64,000 nt of DNA from Mycobacterium sp. GA-1199 (GTDB lineage Bacteria; Actinomycetota; Actinomycetes; Mycobacteriales; Mycobacteriaceae), in contig NZ_LQIX01000055.1 of the NCBI RefSeq assembly GCF_001500045.1, forward strand, positions 166,753-230,752, in the 5' to 3' direction. The position numbers and the translations under genes were made by a program. The notes under the pieces were generated by a model that made no database searches, was not told the origin of the DNA, and was given only the letters and a program-made list of their open reading frames with translations. Below are positions 24,534 through 32,957 of this stretch, one piece after another. Within the stretch, counting starts at the first letter, position 1. Every line of letters begins with the position of its first letter.

Positions 24534-25673
24534 TTGAGCGGTATCAACGGAAACACGCAGACCCCGGTCCTGTCGGTGTCAGACCTCCCCGCTCCGCCCA
24601 GAGGGCTGATGACCACGGCCTTTCCCGAATGGCGCGACGCCATACGCGATGAGGTGCTTCGGTCGCTCAACGAATTCGTCACAACTCGCTGCGCCGACGA
24701 TCTCAAGTCGGCCGGTGTCGATATCGCCGGCGACGTCCTGAAAGATTTCGTCGACGGCGGAAAGTGCGTCCGCTCGACGTTCGTCTATCTGGGGTGGCTG
24801 TGCAACGCCGACGACGATCCCGGGGCGCTGCGGGCGGCGGCGAGCTTCGAACTGCTGCACGCGTTCGCCCTGTTGCAGGACGACGTGATGGACGGCTCCG
24901 CGCTGCGGCGCGGGCGACCATCGGCGCACGTGAGATTCGCGCAGTGGCACCGCGAGCGGGCGATGTCGGGTTCACCCGACCGCTTCGGTGAGGCCGCGGC
25001 CGTCCTTCTCGGTGATCTGTGCCTGGTGTGGGCTCAACAGATGCTGCGGGAAAGCGGCATCGGCGAGGCCGCGCTGGCGCGGGGCTGGCACAGGTACGAC
25101 GCGATGCGCACCGAACTCGCCGTCGGCCAGTTCGCCGACCTGGTCAACGACGCCGCCGAATTCCCCGAGTGGGAACGGGTTCTCGACGTGCTGCGGCGCA
25201 AGTCGGGCAACTACACCGTGCGCAGACCGCTCGAGATCGGCGCCGACATGGCCGGATGCCCGCCCCGTGTGCTGATGTTGCTCGGCGAGTACGGCGAAGC
25301 GGTCGGCGAGGCCTTCCAGCTGCGCGACGACGTGCTCGGCATCTTCGGGTCCCCCGAGATCACCGGCAAGCCGGCCGGCAGCGACCTCTTCGAGCACAAG
25401 GCGACCAGCGTCGTGGTGGCCGCCTACCACCTCGCGGACGCGAGCCTCCGCCGCGACCTCACCCGTCTGATGAGCGCCCCCGACCTTGACGACGAGGACA
25501 TCCGCCGGTGGCGCGAACTGATCGTCGCGACCGGCGCACTGGAATGGGTTGAACAGCTGATCGATTCGCGGCTCACCCGCGCACTCGAGCTGGTCGACAC
25601 CCGGCAACTGAACCCGTTGATCCGCACCGCACTTGCCGACATGGCCGTCGCCTGCACCGAACGGGCCGCATGA
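24534..25673 (+). CDS. crtE: Geranylgeranyl diphosphate synthase, carotenoid cluster
   Basis: This polyprenyl synthase condenses IPP with allylic diphosphates to make GGPP for carotenoids. The first Asp-rich motif is DDVMD (residues 116-120, in LLQDDVMDGSALRRGRPS), the second begins at Asp265 (FQLRDDVLGIFG), and GKPAGSDLFEHKAT follows. The start is a TTG preceded by AAGGGGA; an in-frame ATG at 24609 would remove 25 poorly conserved residues. It is the first gene of the crt operon, its stop overlapping crtI by 4 nt. Confidence 0.93.
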   Translation: MSGINGNTQTPVLSVSDLPAPPRGLMTTAFPEWRDAIRDEVLRSLNEFVTTRCADDLKSAGVDIAGDVLKDFVDGGKCVRSTFVYLGWLCNADDDPGALRAAASFELLHAFALLQDDVMDGSALRRGRPSAHVRFAQWHRERAMSGSPDRFGEAAAVLLGDLCLVWAQQMLRESGIGEAALARGWHRYDAMRTELAVGQFADLVNDAAEFPEWERVLDVLRRKSGNYTVRRPLEIGADMAGCPPRVLMLLGEYGEAVGEAFQLRDDVLGIFGSPEITGKPAGSDLFEHKATSVVVAAYHLADASLRRDLTRLMSAPDLDDEDIRRWRELIVATGALEWVEQLIDSRLTRALELVDTRQLNPLIRTALADMAVACTERAA

Positions 25674-27181
25674 TGCGCACCGTCGCGGGCCGCACCGACC
25701 ACGTCGTCGTGATCGGCGCAGGGTTGTCCGGGCTGTCGGCGGCGCTACAGCTCGCCGGACGAGGTCGACGCGTGACGGTCCTCGAACGCGGACATCACCC
25801 GGGAGGGCGCGTCGGCCGCGCCGATATCGACGGGTACCGCCTCGACACCGGTCCGACCGTCCTGACGATGCCCGACATCATCGACGACGCGTTCGCCGCC
25901 GTCGGCGAGACCGCCGCGGACCGACTCGAGCTGATGGACGTCGACCCCGCCTACCGCGCGTCGTTCGCCGACGGCAGCTCACTTCACGTCCGCGCCGAAG
26001 CGGGCGCGATGGCCGCCGAGATCGAGGGCTTCGCCGGCCCCGACCAAGCGGAGGGTTATCTGCGCCTTCGCGATTGGCTGACCAAGCTGTACCGCGTCGA
26101 GTTCGACGGGTTCATCGCCGCGAACTTCGACTCGCCACTGTCGCTTCTGACACCGCAGCTCGCCCGGCTGACCGCCATCGGCGGGTTCCGGCGGTGGGAC
26201 AGGATGGTGCGCCGATTCATCAGCGATGAGCGACTGCAGCGGGTGTTCACCTTTCAGGCGTTGTACGCGGGTGTGCCGCCGCACCGGGCGCTGGCGGTGT
26301 ACGCGGTGATCGCCTACATGGACACGATCTCCGGCGTGTACTTCCCCCGCGGCGGTGTGCGGGCGTTGCCCGATGCGCTGGCCGCGGCCGCGACCGACGC
26401 CGGTGTCGAATTCCGTTACGGCTCGGCGGTTTCGGCGTTGGAGCGCACCGGCGACCGGGTCGTCGCGGTGCACACCGAGGGCGGTGAGCGGGTCACCGCC
26501 GACGCGGTGGTGCTGACCACCGAACTACCCGACACCTACCGGTTGCTCGGTCGCACGCCGCGACGCGCGCTGCCGCTGCGGCCCGCCCCGTCGGCGGTGG
26601 TGGCCCACATCGGCTGCCGCGCAGTGGGTCCAGACGTCGGACACCACACCATCGTTTTCGGCGACGAGTGGGAGAAGACGTTCACCGACATCATTGACGA
26701 CGGACGCGTGATGTCGGACCCGTCGCTGCTGGTGACCCGACCCACCGCCGGCGACCCGTCACTGGCACCCGCGGGCCGGGATCTGCTGTACATCCTGGCT
26801 CCCGCCCCCAACCTCGCAGTGGGGCATATCGATTGGGCATCGGCGCGCGACGATTACGTGCGGCACATGATGGACGTGGTGAGCTCGCGGCTCCCGCAGG
26901 TGGGGGTCGACCCCGAGGTGCTGCACGTGGTGGATCCCGCGGACTGGGCGCGCCAGGGGATGGCCGCGGGAACCCCGTTCGCGCTGGCTCACACGTTCGG
27001 CCAGACCGGCCCCTTCCGTCCCGCCAACACCGTTCGCGGCGTCGCCAACGTGGTGTTGGCGGGTTCGTCGACCGTTCCGGGAGTCGGCGTGCCGACCGCG
27101 CTGCTGTCCGGGCGGCTGGCGGCCGACCGAATCACCGGCCTGCCAGTCCGGCGGGCCCGAAGCCAGGTGGTGCAAGCATGA
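25670..27181 (+). CDS. crtI: Phytoene desaturase
   Basis: CrtI introduces four double bonds into phytoene to give lycopene, using FAD. The N-terminal dinucleotide motif is VVVIGAGLSGLSAALQLAGRG and the C-terminal bacterial-type signature is NVVLAGSSTVPGVGVPTALLSG. The 503 residues match the family. The start overlaps the crtE stop (ATGA), and its own stop overlaps crtB the same way, so the proteins are produced in a coupled series. Confidence 0.95.
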   Translation: MMRTVAGRTDHVVVIGAGLSGLSAALQLAGRGRRVTVLERGHHPGGRVGRADIDGYRLDTGPTVLTMPDIIDDAFAAVGETAADRLELMDVDPAYRASFADGSSLHVRAEAGAMAAEIEGFAGPDQAEGYLRLRDWLTKLYRVEFDGFIAANFDSPLSLLTPQLARLTAIGGFRRWDRMVRRFISDERLQRVFTFQALYAGVPPHRALAVYAVIAYMDTISGVYFPRGGVRALPDALAAAATDAGVEFRYGSAVSALERTGDRVVAVHTEGGERVTADAVVLTTELPDTYRLLGRTPRRALPLRPAPSAVVAHIGCRAVGPDVGHHTIVFGDEWEKTFTDIIDDGRVMSDPSLLVTRPTAGDPSLAPAGRDLLYILAPAPNLAVGHIDWASARDDYVRHMMDVVSSRLPQVGVDPEVLHVVDPADWARQGMAAGTPFALAHTFGQTGPFRPANTVRGVANVVLAGSSTVPGVGVPTALLSGRLAADRITGLPVRRARSQVVQA

Positions 27182-28125
27182 TCGGTTCCGAACTCGACGC
27201 CGCGGGCGTACACGACCCGGTACTGCGCGAGGCCTATCGCCGTTGCCGCACGATCAACGCCGAACACGGCCGCACCTTCTTCTTGGCCACCCGGCTGCTC
27301 GCACCCGAACAGCGCCCCGCCGTCCACGCGCTGTACGGATTCGCCCGCCGCGCCGACGACATCCTCGACGACTTCGATCCCGTCATCAGCATGGACGAAC
27401 GCGCCGACCAGTTGCAGCGGCTGGCCACACAGCTGTTCAACCGGCTCGCGCAGGGCAGCAGCGACGACGGCGATCCTTGTCTGGCCGCGGTGGTGCACTG
27501 CGCCCGTCGGTACGGCATCCCGTGGGAACTGTTCGACGACTTTCTCGGCTCCATGCGCATGGACCTGACCGTCACCGACTACCCCGACCGCGCCGCCCTC
27601 GATCGCTACATGTACGGCTCGGCGGAGGTCATCGGTCTACAACTGCTACCCGTGCTGGGCACCGTCGGCCCGCTCGAAGAGGCCGCGCCGTATGCGGCAG
27701 CACTCGGAAAAGCGTTCCAGCTCACGAATTTCCTGCGCGACATCGACGAAGACCTCGAGCGCGGCCGGGTCTATCTGCCCGCCGACGAACTCGCCGCGCA
27801 CGGGGTCGACCGGGATGTGCTCACCTGGTGCCACGAGAACCGCCGCACCGACGCGAAGGTGCGTCGGGCGCTGGTCGAACAGCACGCCATCAACCGGCGC
27901 GTGTACGACTTCGCGCGGCGCGGTATCGCCCATCTGAGCCCGCGGTCGCGCCCCTGCGTGTCGGCGGCCCTCACCCTGTACTCCGAGATCCTGGACCGTA
28001 TCGAGCAAATCGACTTTGCCGTGTTCAGCCAGCGCGCCACCGTCGGCACGACTCGCCGCATCCGCGTCGGGTGCGCCGGACTACTCAAGGCGTGGAGGGC
28101 ACGGCGTCAGGTACCGAAGGCGTGA
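27178..28125 (+). CDS. crtB: Phytoene synthase
   Basis: CrtB condenses two GGPP molecules head to head into phytoene, the first committed carotenoid step. The two Asp-rich magnesium sites are visible: RRADDILDD (residues 58-65) and NFLRDIDEDLERGRVYLP (starting near 184). The frame is open for another 345 nt upstream, but the ATG at 27178 overlaps the crtI stop as ATGA and begins the conserved domain, giving 315 residues. Confidence 0.95.
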   Translation: MIGSELDAAGVHDPVLREAYRRCRTINAEHGRTFFLATRLLAPEQRPAVHALYGFARRADDILDDFDPVISMDERADQLQRLATQLFNRLAQGSSDDGDPCLAAVVHCARRYGIPWELFDDFLGSMRMDLTVTDYPDRAALDRYMYGSAEVIGLQLLPVLGTVGPLEEAAPYAAALGKAFQLTNFLRDIDEDLERGRVYLPADELAAHGVDRDVLTWCHENRRTDAKVRRALVEQHAINRRVYDFARRGIAHLSPRSRPCVSAALTLYSEILDRIEQIDFAVFSQRATVGTTRRIRVGCAGLLKAWRARRQVPKA

Positions 28126-28127
28126 CG

Positions 28128-28472
28128 ATGGACAACTGGCACTACCTGTTGGTTCTGGCCGCCTGCCTGCTGATCACGGCACCGTTGGAGATCTTCGGCG
28201 ACGGTGTGTACCGGCAGGCGCGGCGCGCCGCGGCCGCGATCCTGCCCGTGGCAGCCGTATTCGTGCTCTGGGATGTGATCGCCATCTTCGCCGACGTGTG
28301 GACGTACAACTCGAAGTACGTCACCGGGATCGACATCCCCGGCGTCATGCCGATCGAGGAACTGCTGTTCTTCATCGTGATCCCGCTGTGCGGATTGTTG
28401 ACCTACAACGCCGTCACCACGATCCTGACCTGGTTGCAACGGACGCGGGATCGTGTGGAGCAAGCCAAATGA
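28128..28472 (+). CDS. crtYc: Lycopene beta-cyclase subunit CrtYc
   Basis: This 114-residue integral membrane protein has three predicted helices and the lycopene-cyclase domain signature PGVMPIEELLFFIVIPLCGL. Actinobacterial CrtYc and CrtYd act as a heterodimer to cyclise lycopene to beta-carotene; the two are fused in some fungi and archaea. The ATG at 28128 has GAAGG 7 nt before it. Its stop overlaps crtYd (ATGA), which favours stoichiometric synthesis. Confidence 0.92.
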   Translation: MDNWHYLLVLAACLLITAPLEIFGDGVYRQARRAAAAILPVAAVFVLWDVIAIFADVWTYNSKYVTGIDIPGVMPIEELLFFIVIPLCGLLTYNAVTTILTWLQRTRDRVEQAK

Positions 28473-28798
28473 CCGGACTCGGATACACGGTGCCCGCCGT
28501 GCTCGCGGTGATCGCCGTGTGCGCCCTGGAATTGGGCGTACTACGCACCGGGCTGTTCCGTAAGCCCGCGTACTGGATCTCGATGGCGATCGTCCTCGGT
28601 TTCCAGATACCGGTCGACGGTTGGCTCACCAAGCTCAGCGCACCCATCGTCATCTACGACGAACGGCACACCAGCGGCATCCGATTCCCGTTCGACATAC
28701 CGGTCGAGGACTTCCTTTTCGGCTGGGCGATGGTCACCGCGGTGTTGCTGCTGTGGGAACGCCAGCGGCTGCACGCACAGAGGAGGAACGCGTCGTGA
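28469..28798 (+). CDS. crtYd: Lycopene beta-cyclase subunit CrtYd
   Basis: This 109-residue membrane protein has three helices and the second copy of the cyclase signature, RFPFDIPVEDFLFGWAMV, with the conserved Pro-x-Glu-Asp. It pairs with CrtYc to form beta-ionone rings. It is bracketed by 4-nt overlaps with crtYc (ATGA) and the downstream methyltransferase (GTGA). An unusually good AGGAGG lies inside its 3' end and serves the next gene. Confidence 0.92.
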   Translation: MTGLGYTVPAVLAVIAVCALELGVLRTGLFRKPAYWISMAIVLGFQIPVDGWLTKLSAPIVIYDERHTSGIRFPFDIPVEDFLFGWAMVTAVLLLWERQRLHAQRRNAS

Positions 28799-29526
28799 AA
28801 CTCAATGCGGGCCGTGACGCCGGTGACCCCGCGGATGTCCCCGCCGCCTTCGACGAGGGCGCACCGGCCTACGACACGCTGGTCGACTCCAATCCCGGAT
28901 ACCATGAGCACCTGCGGATTTCGGCGCAGCGGATGCGGTTGCCCGATGAGGGTCGCGGGCTGCGCCTGCTGGATGCAGGCTGCGGCACCGGCGCATCGAC
29001 TGCGGCGCTGCTGTCGGCGGCTCCGCACGCGGAGATCGTCGGTGTCGACGGCTCCGAAGGCATGCTGGCCGAGGCGCGGGCCAAACAGTGGCCGCCGTCG
29101 GTGCGGTTCGTCCACAGCCGGATCGAGGACCTTGCCGCCGCCGGCGTGAGCGGACCGTTCGACGGCATCTTCGCTGCCTACCTCATCCGCAACCTCCCCG
29201 ACCCCGACGCCCAACTGCGGGAGTTCGGCGCGCTCCTGCGCCCGGGAGCGACGCTGGCGGTTCACGAGTACTCGGTGCGCGACTCACGTCTCGCGACCGC
29301 TCTGTGGAACGCCGTGTGCGCCACCATCATCATTCCCAGCGGACGTCTCCGCAGCGGTGACGCCTCGCTGTACCGGTATCTGCGGCGCAGCGTGAACCGC
29401 TTCGACGGTGCCGCTGATTTTCGTGATCGCTTGCGCCGCAACGGATTCACCGCCGTGCACAGCGAGACGATGCCGGGCTGGCAGCGCAACATCGTGCACA
29501 CCTTCCTCGCCGAGGCGCCCCGATGA
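28795..29526 (+). CDS. crtT: SAM-dependent methyltransferase of the crt cluster (CrtT-like)
   Basis: This 243-residue class I methyltransferase has motif I LLDAGCGTGAST and a post-I acidic residue in VGVDGSEGML. It starts at the GTG 28795, which overlaps the crtYd stop (GTGA) and follows AGGAGG by 8 nt. A gene named crtT occupies this place in other actinobacterial isorenieratene clusters; its substrate is not established, and UbiE-like quinone methylation remains an alternative. Its stop overlaps crtU (ATGA). Confidence 0.8.
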   Translation: MKLNAGRDAGDPADVPAAFDEGAPAYDTLVDSNPGYHEHLRISAQRMRLPDEGRGLRLLDAGCGTGASTAALLSAAPHAEIVGVDGSEGMLAEARAKQWPPSVRFVHSRIEDLAAAGVSGPFDGIFAAYLIRNLPDPDAQLREFGALLRPGATLAVHEYSVRDSRLATALWNAVCATIIIPSGRLRSGDASLYRYLRRSVNRFDGAADFRDRLRRNGFTAVHSETMPGWQRNIVHTFLAEAPR

Positions 29527-31034
29527 CCGATCCGCACCGCATCACGCACTCCGCACCGCCGCCTGACCGGGAAGCGCCGTCGGACAAACCGCACGTGGTC
29601 GTCGTCGGAGGGGGGATCGCGGGCTTGGCCGCCGCCACCGGTCTGGCCGAACGCGGGGTGAGCGTCGACGTCCTCGAACGCGAGACGTACCTCGGCGGTC
29701 GCGTCGGGGGGTGGACCGATTCGCTAGATGACGACTCCCCCGTCGCGATGAACCGCGGTTTTCACGCCTTCTTCCGGCAGTACTACAACCTGCGAAACCT
29801 GTTGCGGCGCATCGATCCGGCGTTGGGCATGCTCACGGCGGTCTCCGACTATCCCCTGGTCGATGCGCACGGTCGACGCGACACGTTCCGCGGTCTGCCG
29901 CAGACGCCCCCGTGGAACGCCGTGGCTTTCGCGCTGCGCAGCCCCACGTTCCGGTTTCGTGACCTGGTGCGGCTCAACGCACGCGCGGCGGCGCCCCTGG
30001 CCGCGGTGTCGGTTCCCGAGATCTATGACCGTCTCGACCATGTCGACGCCGATACCTTCCTGCGCAATATCAACTTCCCCGAACCCGCTCGCCACCTGGC
30101 CTTCGAGGTCTTCTCGCGGAGTTTCTTCGCCGAGCCGACCAACCTCTCGGCCGCCGAGCTGGCGACGATGTTCCACATCTACTTCCTGGGCTCCAGCGAG
30201 GGCCTGGTATTCGACGTCGCGAATGCGAACTTCGATACGGCGCTGTGGAATCCGTTGCGCGCCTATCTGCAATCGCTGGGAGTCGGTATACACACCGGCG
30301 TCTCGGTGACCGAGATACGCACCGGGGACCGCTTCGCAGTGCACTCCGACGGTGGCGATCCCATTGAGGCCGACGGCGTGGTGCTGGCCACCGATGTCTC
30401 AGGCCTGCAGCACATCGTCGGCAATTCGGCGTCGCTCGGCGATGACGAATGGCGGTCCCGGATCGCCGCGATGGGTACCGCGGCGCCGTTCGTCGTGCAG
30501 CGACTGTGGTTGGACCGGCCCGTCGATCCAGATCGTTCGGCCTTTCTCGGGACGGGCGGCCGACCGCCGCTGGACAATGTGAGTGTGCTGGACAGATACG
30601 AGCGGGAGGCGGCGACGTGGTCGCGGCGAACCGGCGGCTCCGTGGTGGAGCTGCACTCGTACGCGGTGACCGGCAGTTCGAACGTTGTGCTCGAGCGGTT
30701 GCCGATGCGGATGCGCGAGCTGTATCCAGAAACGGTCGGCGCCAAGGTTCTCGGTGAGCGGGTGCTGTGCCGGCAGGACTGCCCGCGCTTCGCCCCCGGC
30801 GACTTCGCGCACCGCCCTTCAGTTTCCACGCCGCAGGCCGGCCTGGTGCTGGCCGGTGACGGTATCCGCATCGACCTGCCGGTCGCGCTGATGGAGCGGG
30901 CCGCCACCACCGGATGGTCGGCGGCCAACCTGCTGCTGAAGCGCTTCGGCCTCACCGGTCACGACCTGCAGACGGTTCCCACCCAGGGCCGCTTCGCGCC
31001 CCTGCGTCGGCTGGCCGAAAGGCAATACGCATGA
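29523..31034 (+). CDS. crtU: Beta-carotene desaturase/methyltransferase (isorenieratene synthase)
   Basis: CrtU-type FAD enzymes convert beta-ionone rings to aromatic phi-rings with methyl migration, giving isorenieratene. The protein has the FAD motif HVVVVGGGIAGLAAATGLAERG, LGGRVGGW, the MNRGFHAFFRQYYNLR region and a C-terminal GLVLAGDGIRIDLPVALMERA. The 503 residues and position after crtT match known clusters. It overlaps crtT and the Rieske gene by ATGA. Aromatase activity is inferred from family and context. Confidence 0.87.
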   Translation: MTDPHRITHSAPPPDREAPSDKPHVVVVGGGIAGLAAATGLAERGVSVDVLERETYLGGRVGGWTDSLDDDSPVAMNRGFHAFFRQYYNLRNLLRRIDPALGMLTAVSDYPLVDAHGRRDTFRGLPQTPPWNAVAFALRSPTFRFRDLVRLNARAAAPLAAVSVPEIYDRLDHVDADTFLRNINFPEPARHLAFEVFSRSFFAEPTNLSAAELATMFHIYFLGSSEGLVFDVANANFDTALWNPLRAYLQSLGVGIHTGVSVTEIRTGDRFAVHSDGGDPIEADGVVLATDVSGLQHIVGNSASLGDDEWRSRIAAMGTAAPFVVQRLWLDRPVDPDRSAFLGTGGRPPLDNVSVLDRYEREAATWSRRTGGSVVELHSYAVTGSSNVVLERLPMRMRELYPETVGAKVLGERVLCRQDCPRFAPGDFAHRPSVSTPQAGLVLAGDGIRIDLPVALMERAATTGWSAANLLLKRFGLTGHDLQTVPTQGRFAPLRRLAERQYA

Positions 31035-32038
31035 CCATGCTCTCCGAGCTCATGGCGCGGTTGGCGAAAACCACGCCGTTCGAACTGCTTCCACGCGCCA
31101 CGTGGTCCGGTCAACGGCCGACATACGACGATGCCCAGCCGTCGCTGATCCACAGCGCGCTGCGCCGCTCGCAGCGCAGGCCGAGCGGCAACTGGTATGC
31201 GTTCGCGGCCAGCGACACCATCACCAAGCGACCGGTAAGCGCCACGGTCGGCGGTATCGAACTGGTCGCCTGGCGCGGCAACGACGGCAGTCTCGCGGTC
31301 GGCCCGGCGTCCTGCCCGCACCTCGGCGCCGACCTGTCCACCGGGACCGTCGAGTGCGGCACCTTGATCTGCCCGTGGCACGGCCTGCGCTTCGACGGCG
31401 GTCGGACCTGGACCTGGCGACCCTACCCCGCCCACGACGACGGTGTACTCGCATGGGTGCGGCTCGACGCGCTCGGCGGCGAAACCCCCACCGAGACACC
31501 GATACTGCCGAGGCGGCCCGACACACCGCGGCTGTCGGCAGTGACGCGGTTGGTCGGCACCTGTGAGCCCAGCGACGTGATCGCCAACCGGCTCGACCCG
31601 TGGCACGGGGCGTGGTTCCACCCGTACTCGTTCACGCGGCTCGACGTGCTGTCGGCGCCGGCGGCCGACGACGATCTCCCCGAAGACGCCGACCGATTCC
31701 TCGTCGCGGTCACCTTCCGCATCGGGCGACTCGGTGTCCCGGTGATCGCGGAGTTCACCGCGCCGGAGCCGCGCACCATCACCATGCGCATCATCGACGG
31801 CGAAGGTGCGGGAAGCGTGGTCGAGACGCACGCGACACCCCTCGGCCCCGACCGGGACGGCGCTCCGCGCACCGCTGTCATCGAGGCGGTCATCGCACAC
31901 TCCGACCGTCCCAAATTCGCGCACGCGCTCCGGGGCGCGCCGCTGATCACACCGTTCATGCGATATGCGGCCACCCGCTTGTGGCGTGACGATCTGGCTT
32001 ACGCCGAACGGCTCTACCGGCAACGCTCGCGGCCCTGA
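31031..32038 (+). CDS. Rieske [2Fe-2S] protein with putative mononuclear-iron motif (DUF5914-like)
   Basis: This 335-residue protein starts at the ATG overlapping the crtU stop. A complete Rieske site is present: CPH (Cys95, His97) and CPWH (Cys114, His117). About 70 residues later it reads NRLDPWHGAWFH (186-197), which fits the N-x2-D-x2-H-x4-H iron motif of Rieske ring-hydroxylating oxygenases; a C-terminal WRDDLAYAE could supply the carboxylate ligand (Asp320 or 321). It may assist CrtU electron transfer or hydroxylate the carotenoid ring. The Rieske cluster is certain; oxygenase activity is inference. Confidence 0.8.
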   Translation: MTMLSELMARLAKTTPFELLPRATWSGQRPTYDDAQPSLIHSALRRSQRRPSGNWYAFAASDTITKRPVSATVGGIELVAWRGNDGSLAVGPASCPHLGADLSTGTVECGTLICPWHGLRFDGGRTWTWRPYPAHDDGVLAWVRLDALGGETPTETPILPRRPDTPRLSAVTRLVGTCEPSDVIANRLDPWHGAWFHPYSFTRLDVLSAPAADDDLPEDADRFLVAVTFRIGRLGVPVIAEFTAPEPRTITMRIIDGEGAGSVVETHATPLGPDRDGAPRTAVIEAVIAHSDRPKFAHALRGAPLITPFMRYAATRLWRDDLAYAERLYRQRSRP

Positions 32039-32076
32039 GCTGTTTTGCGTAGCGGCACCCGGGTATACCGCCACAG

Positions 32077-32286
32077 ATGAGCAAGGACATCCACAAAGGC
32101 GACAAGGTGCAGTGGAAGAGCCACGGCACCAACGTGACTGGCACCGTCGAGGAGAAGATCACCTCAGACACGGAGGCCGCGGGTCGCACGGTGCGCGCCG
32201 ACGCCGACAACCCGCAGTATCGGGTGCGCAGCGACAAGAGCGGCCGCGACGCGGTGCACAAGCCGGAATCGCTGAAGAAGAAGTAG
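32077..32286 (+). CDS. DUF2945 (Tudor-like HVA) domain protein
   Basis: This 69-residue basic protein matches the DUF2945 family: KGDKVQWKSHGTNVTGTVEEKI, then QYRVRSDKSGRDAVHKPESL. The fold is a small beta barrel; the name hypervirulence-associated comes from fungal homologues and implies nothing here. It lies 38 bp after the Rieske gene, probably as the last gene of the crt operon or an independent unit. Confidence 0.8.
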   Translation: MSKDIHKGDKVQWKSHGTNVTGTVEEKITSDTEAAGRTVRADADNPQYRVRSDKSGRDAVHKPESLKKK

Positions 32287-32328
32287 CCACTCCGCCCGGC
32301 GTCCGAGCGAACGGGTGGCGTTACTCGC

Positions 32329-32901
32329 TCATGAGCCGGGATCCGACCCCTGCACGTAGGCCTCGTCGAGCAGCGGTATCTGCTCCATCGCCCACGGACT
32401 GATCGACCAGGGCAACCCGACCGCCGAGCGCAGTTGTTCCCATGAGACCCACATCCACTCCATGACCTCGGCTGGATCCGGCCGCAGTCGCCCGTCGCAC
32501 CGGGCGAAGAACACCGGACAGATCTCGTTCTCGACCGTGCCGTCGGCCGCGACCGCGCGGTACCGGAAGTCCGGTAGAACGCACTCCGGCGATTGGATCG
32601 ATACGCCCAACTCCTGGACGGCGCGGCGGCGCACCGCATCCTCCACCTGCTCGCCCGGCGCCGGGTGGCCGCAGAAGGAGTTGGACCACACACCCGGCCA
32701 CGTCGTCTTCTTCAGCGCGCGACGGGTCAGAAGCACGCGACCGTCCTCATCGAACAGGTAGCAGGAGAAGCCGAGGTGAAGCGGTGTCGCGGCGTGGTGC
32801 ACGGTCGTTTTGGCGGCGCTGCCGATCTCGCGGCCCTCTTCATCGAGAAGGACGACGCACTCGTTCGTCGTGGCCGTGCTCGTCGTGGTCACCGAAGACA
32901 C
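32329..32901 (-). CDS. idi: Isopentenyl-diphosphate delta-isomerase type 1
   Basis: Idi interconverts IPP and DMAPP, supplying the allylic primer for CrtE. The 190-residue Nudix-fold protein has the catalytic Cys77 in SNSFCGHPAPGE and the acidic pair in VENEICPVFF (Glu124 and Glu126, by analogy metal ligand and catalytic acid). It begins with a GTG with only a weak Shine-Dalgarno. It converges on the crt operon and follows the MerR/B12 gene by 56 bp, with its own promoter candidate in the gap. Confidence 0.93.
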   Translation of the reverse strand: MSSVTTTSTATTNECVVLLDEEGREIGSAAKTTVHHAATPLHLGFSCYLFDEDGRVLLTRRALKKTTWPGVWSNSFCGHPAPGEQVEDAVRRRAVQELGVSIQSPECVLPDFRYRAVAADGTVENEICPVFFARCDGRLRPDPAEVMEWMWVSWEQLRSAVGLPWSISPWAMEQIPLLDEAYVQGSDPGS

Positions 32902-32910
32902 CTCATCTGT

Positions 32911-32951
32911 GTACCCAATTCCACCGGGCTAACCGACGCACAGACGATGCA
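32911..32951 (-). promoter_or_regulatory. idi promoter candidate with 11-bp-spaced heptamers
   Basis: On the minus strand GGTTAG (32934-32929) and GGGTAC (32916-32911), 12 bp apart, resemble a SigF/SigB-type promoter ending 9 nt before the GTG. CGACGCA (32934-32940) and CGATGCA (32945-32951), read on the plus strand, sit at the -35 and just upstream with an exact 11-bp period. Confidence 0.5.
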
Positions 32952-32957
32952 ACCCGG

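Noticed and set aside
32077..32286. Antitoxin or carotenoid-specific role for the DUF2945 gene
   Set aside because: No toxin partner is adjacent, and the family occurs widely without carotenoid genes.
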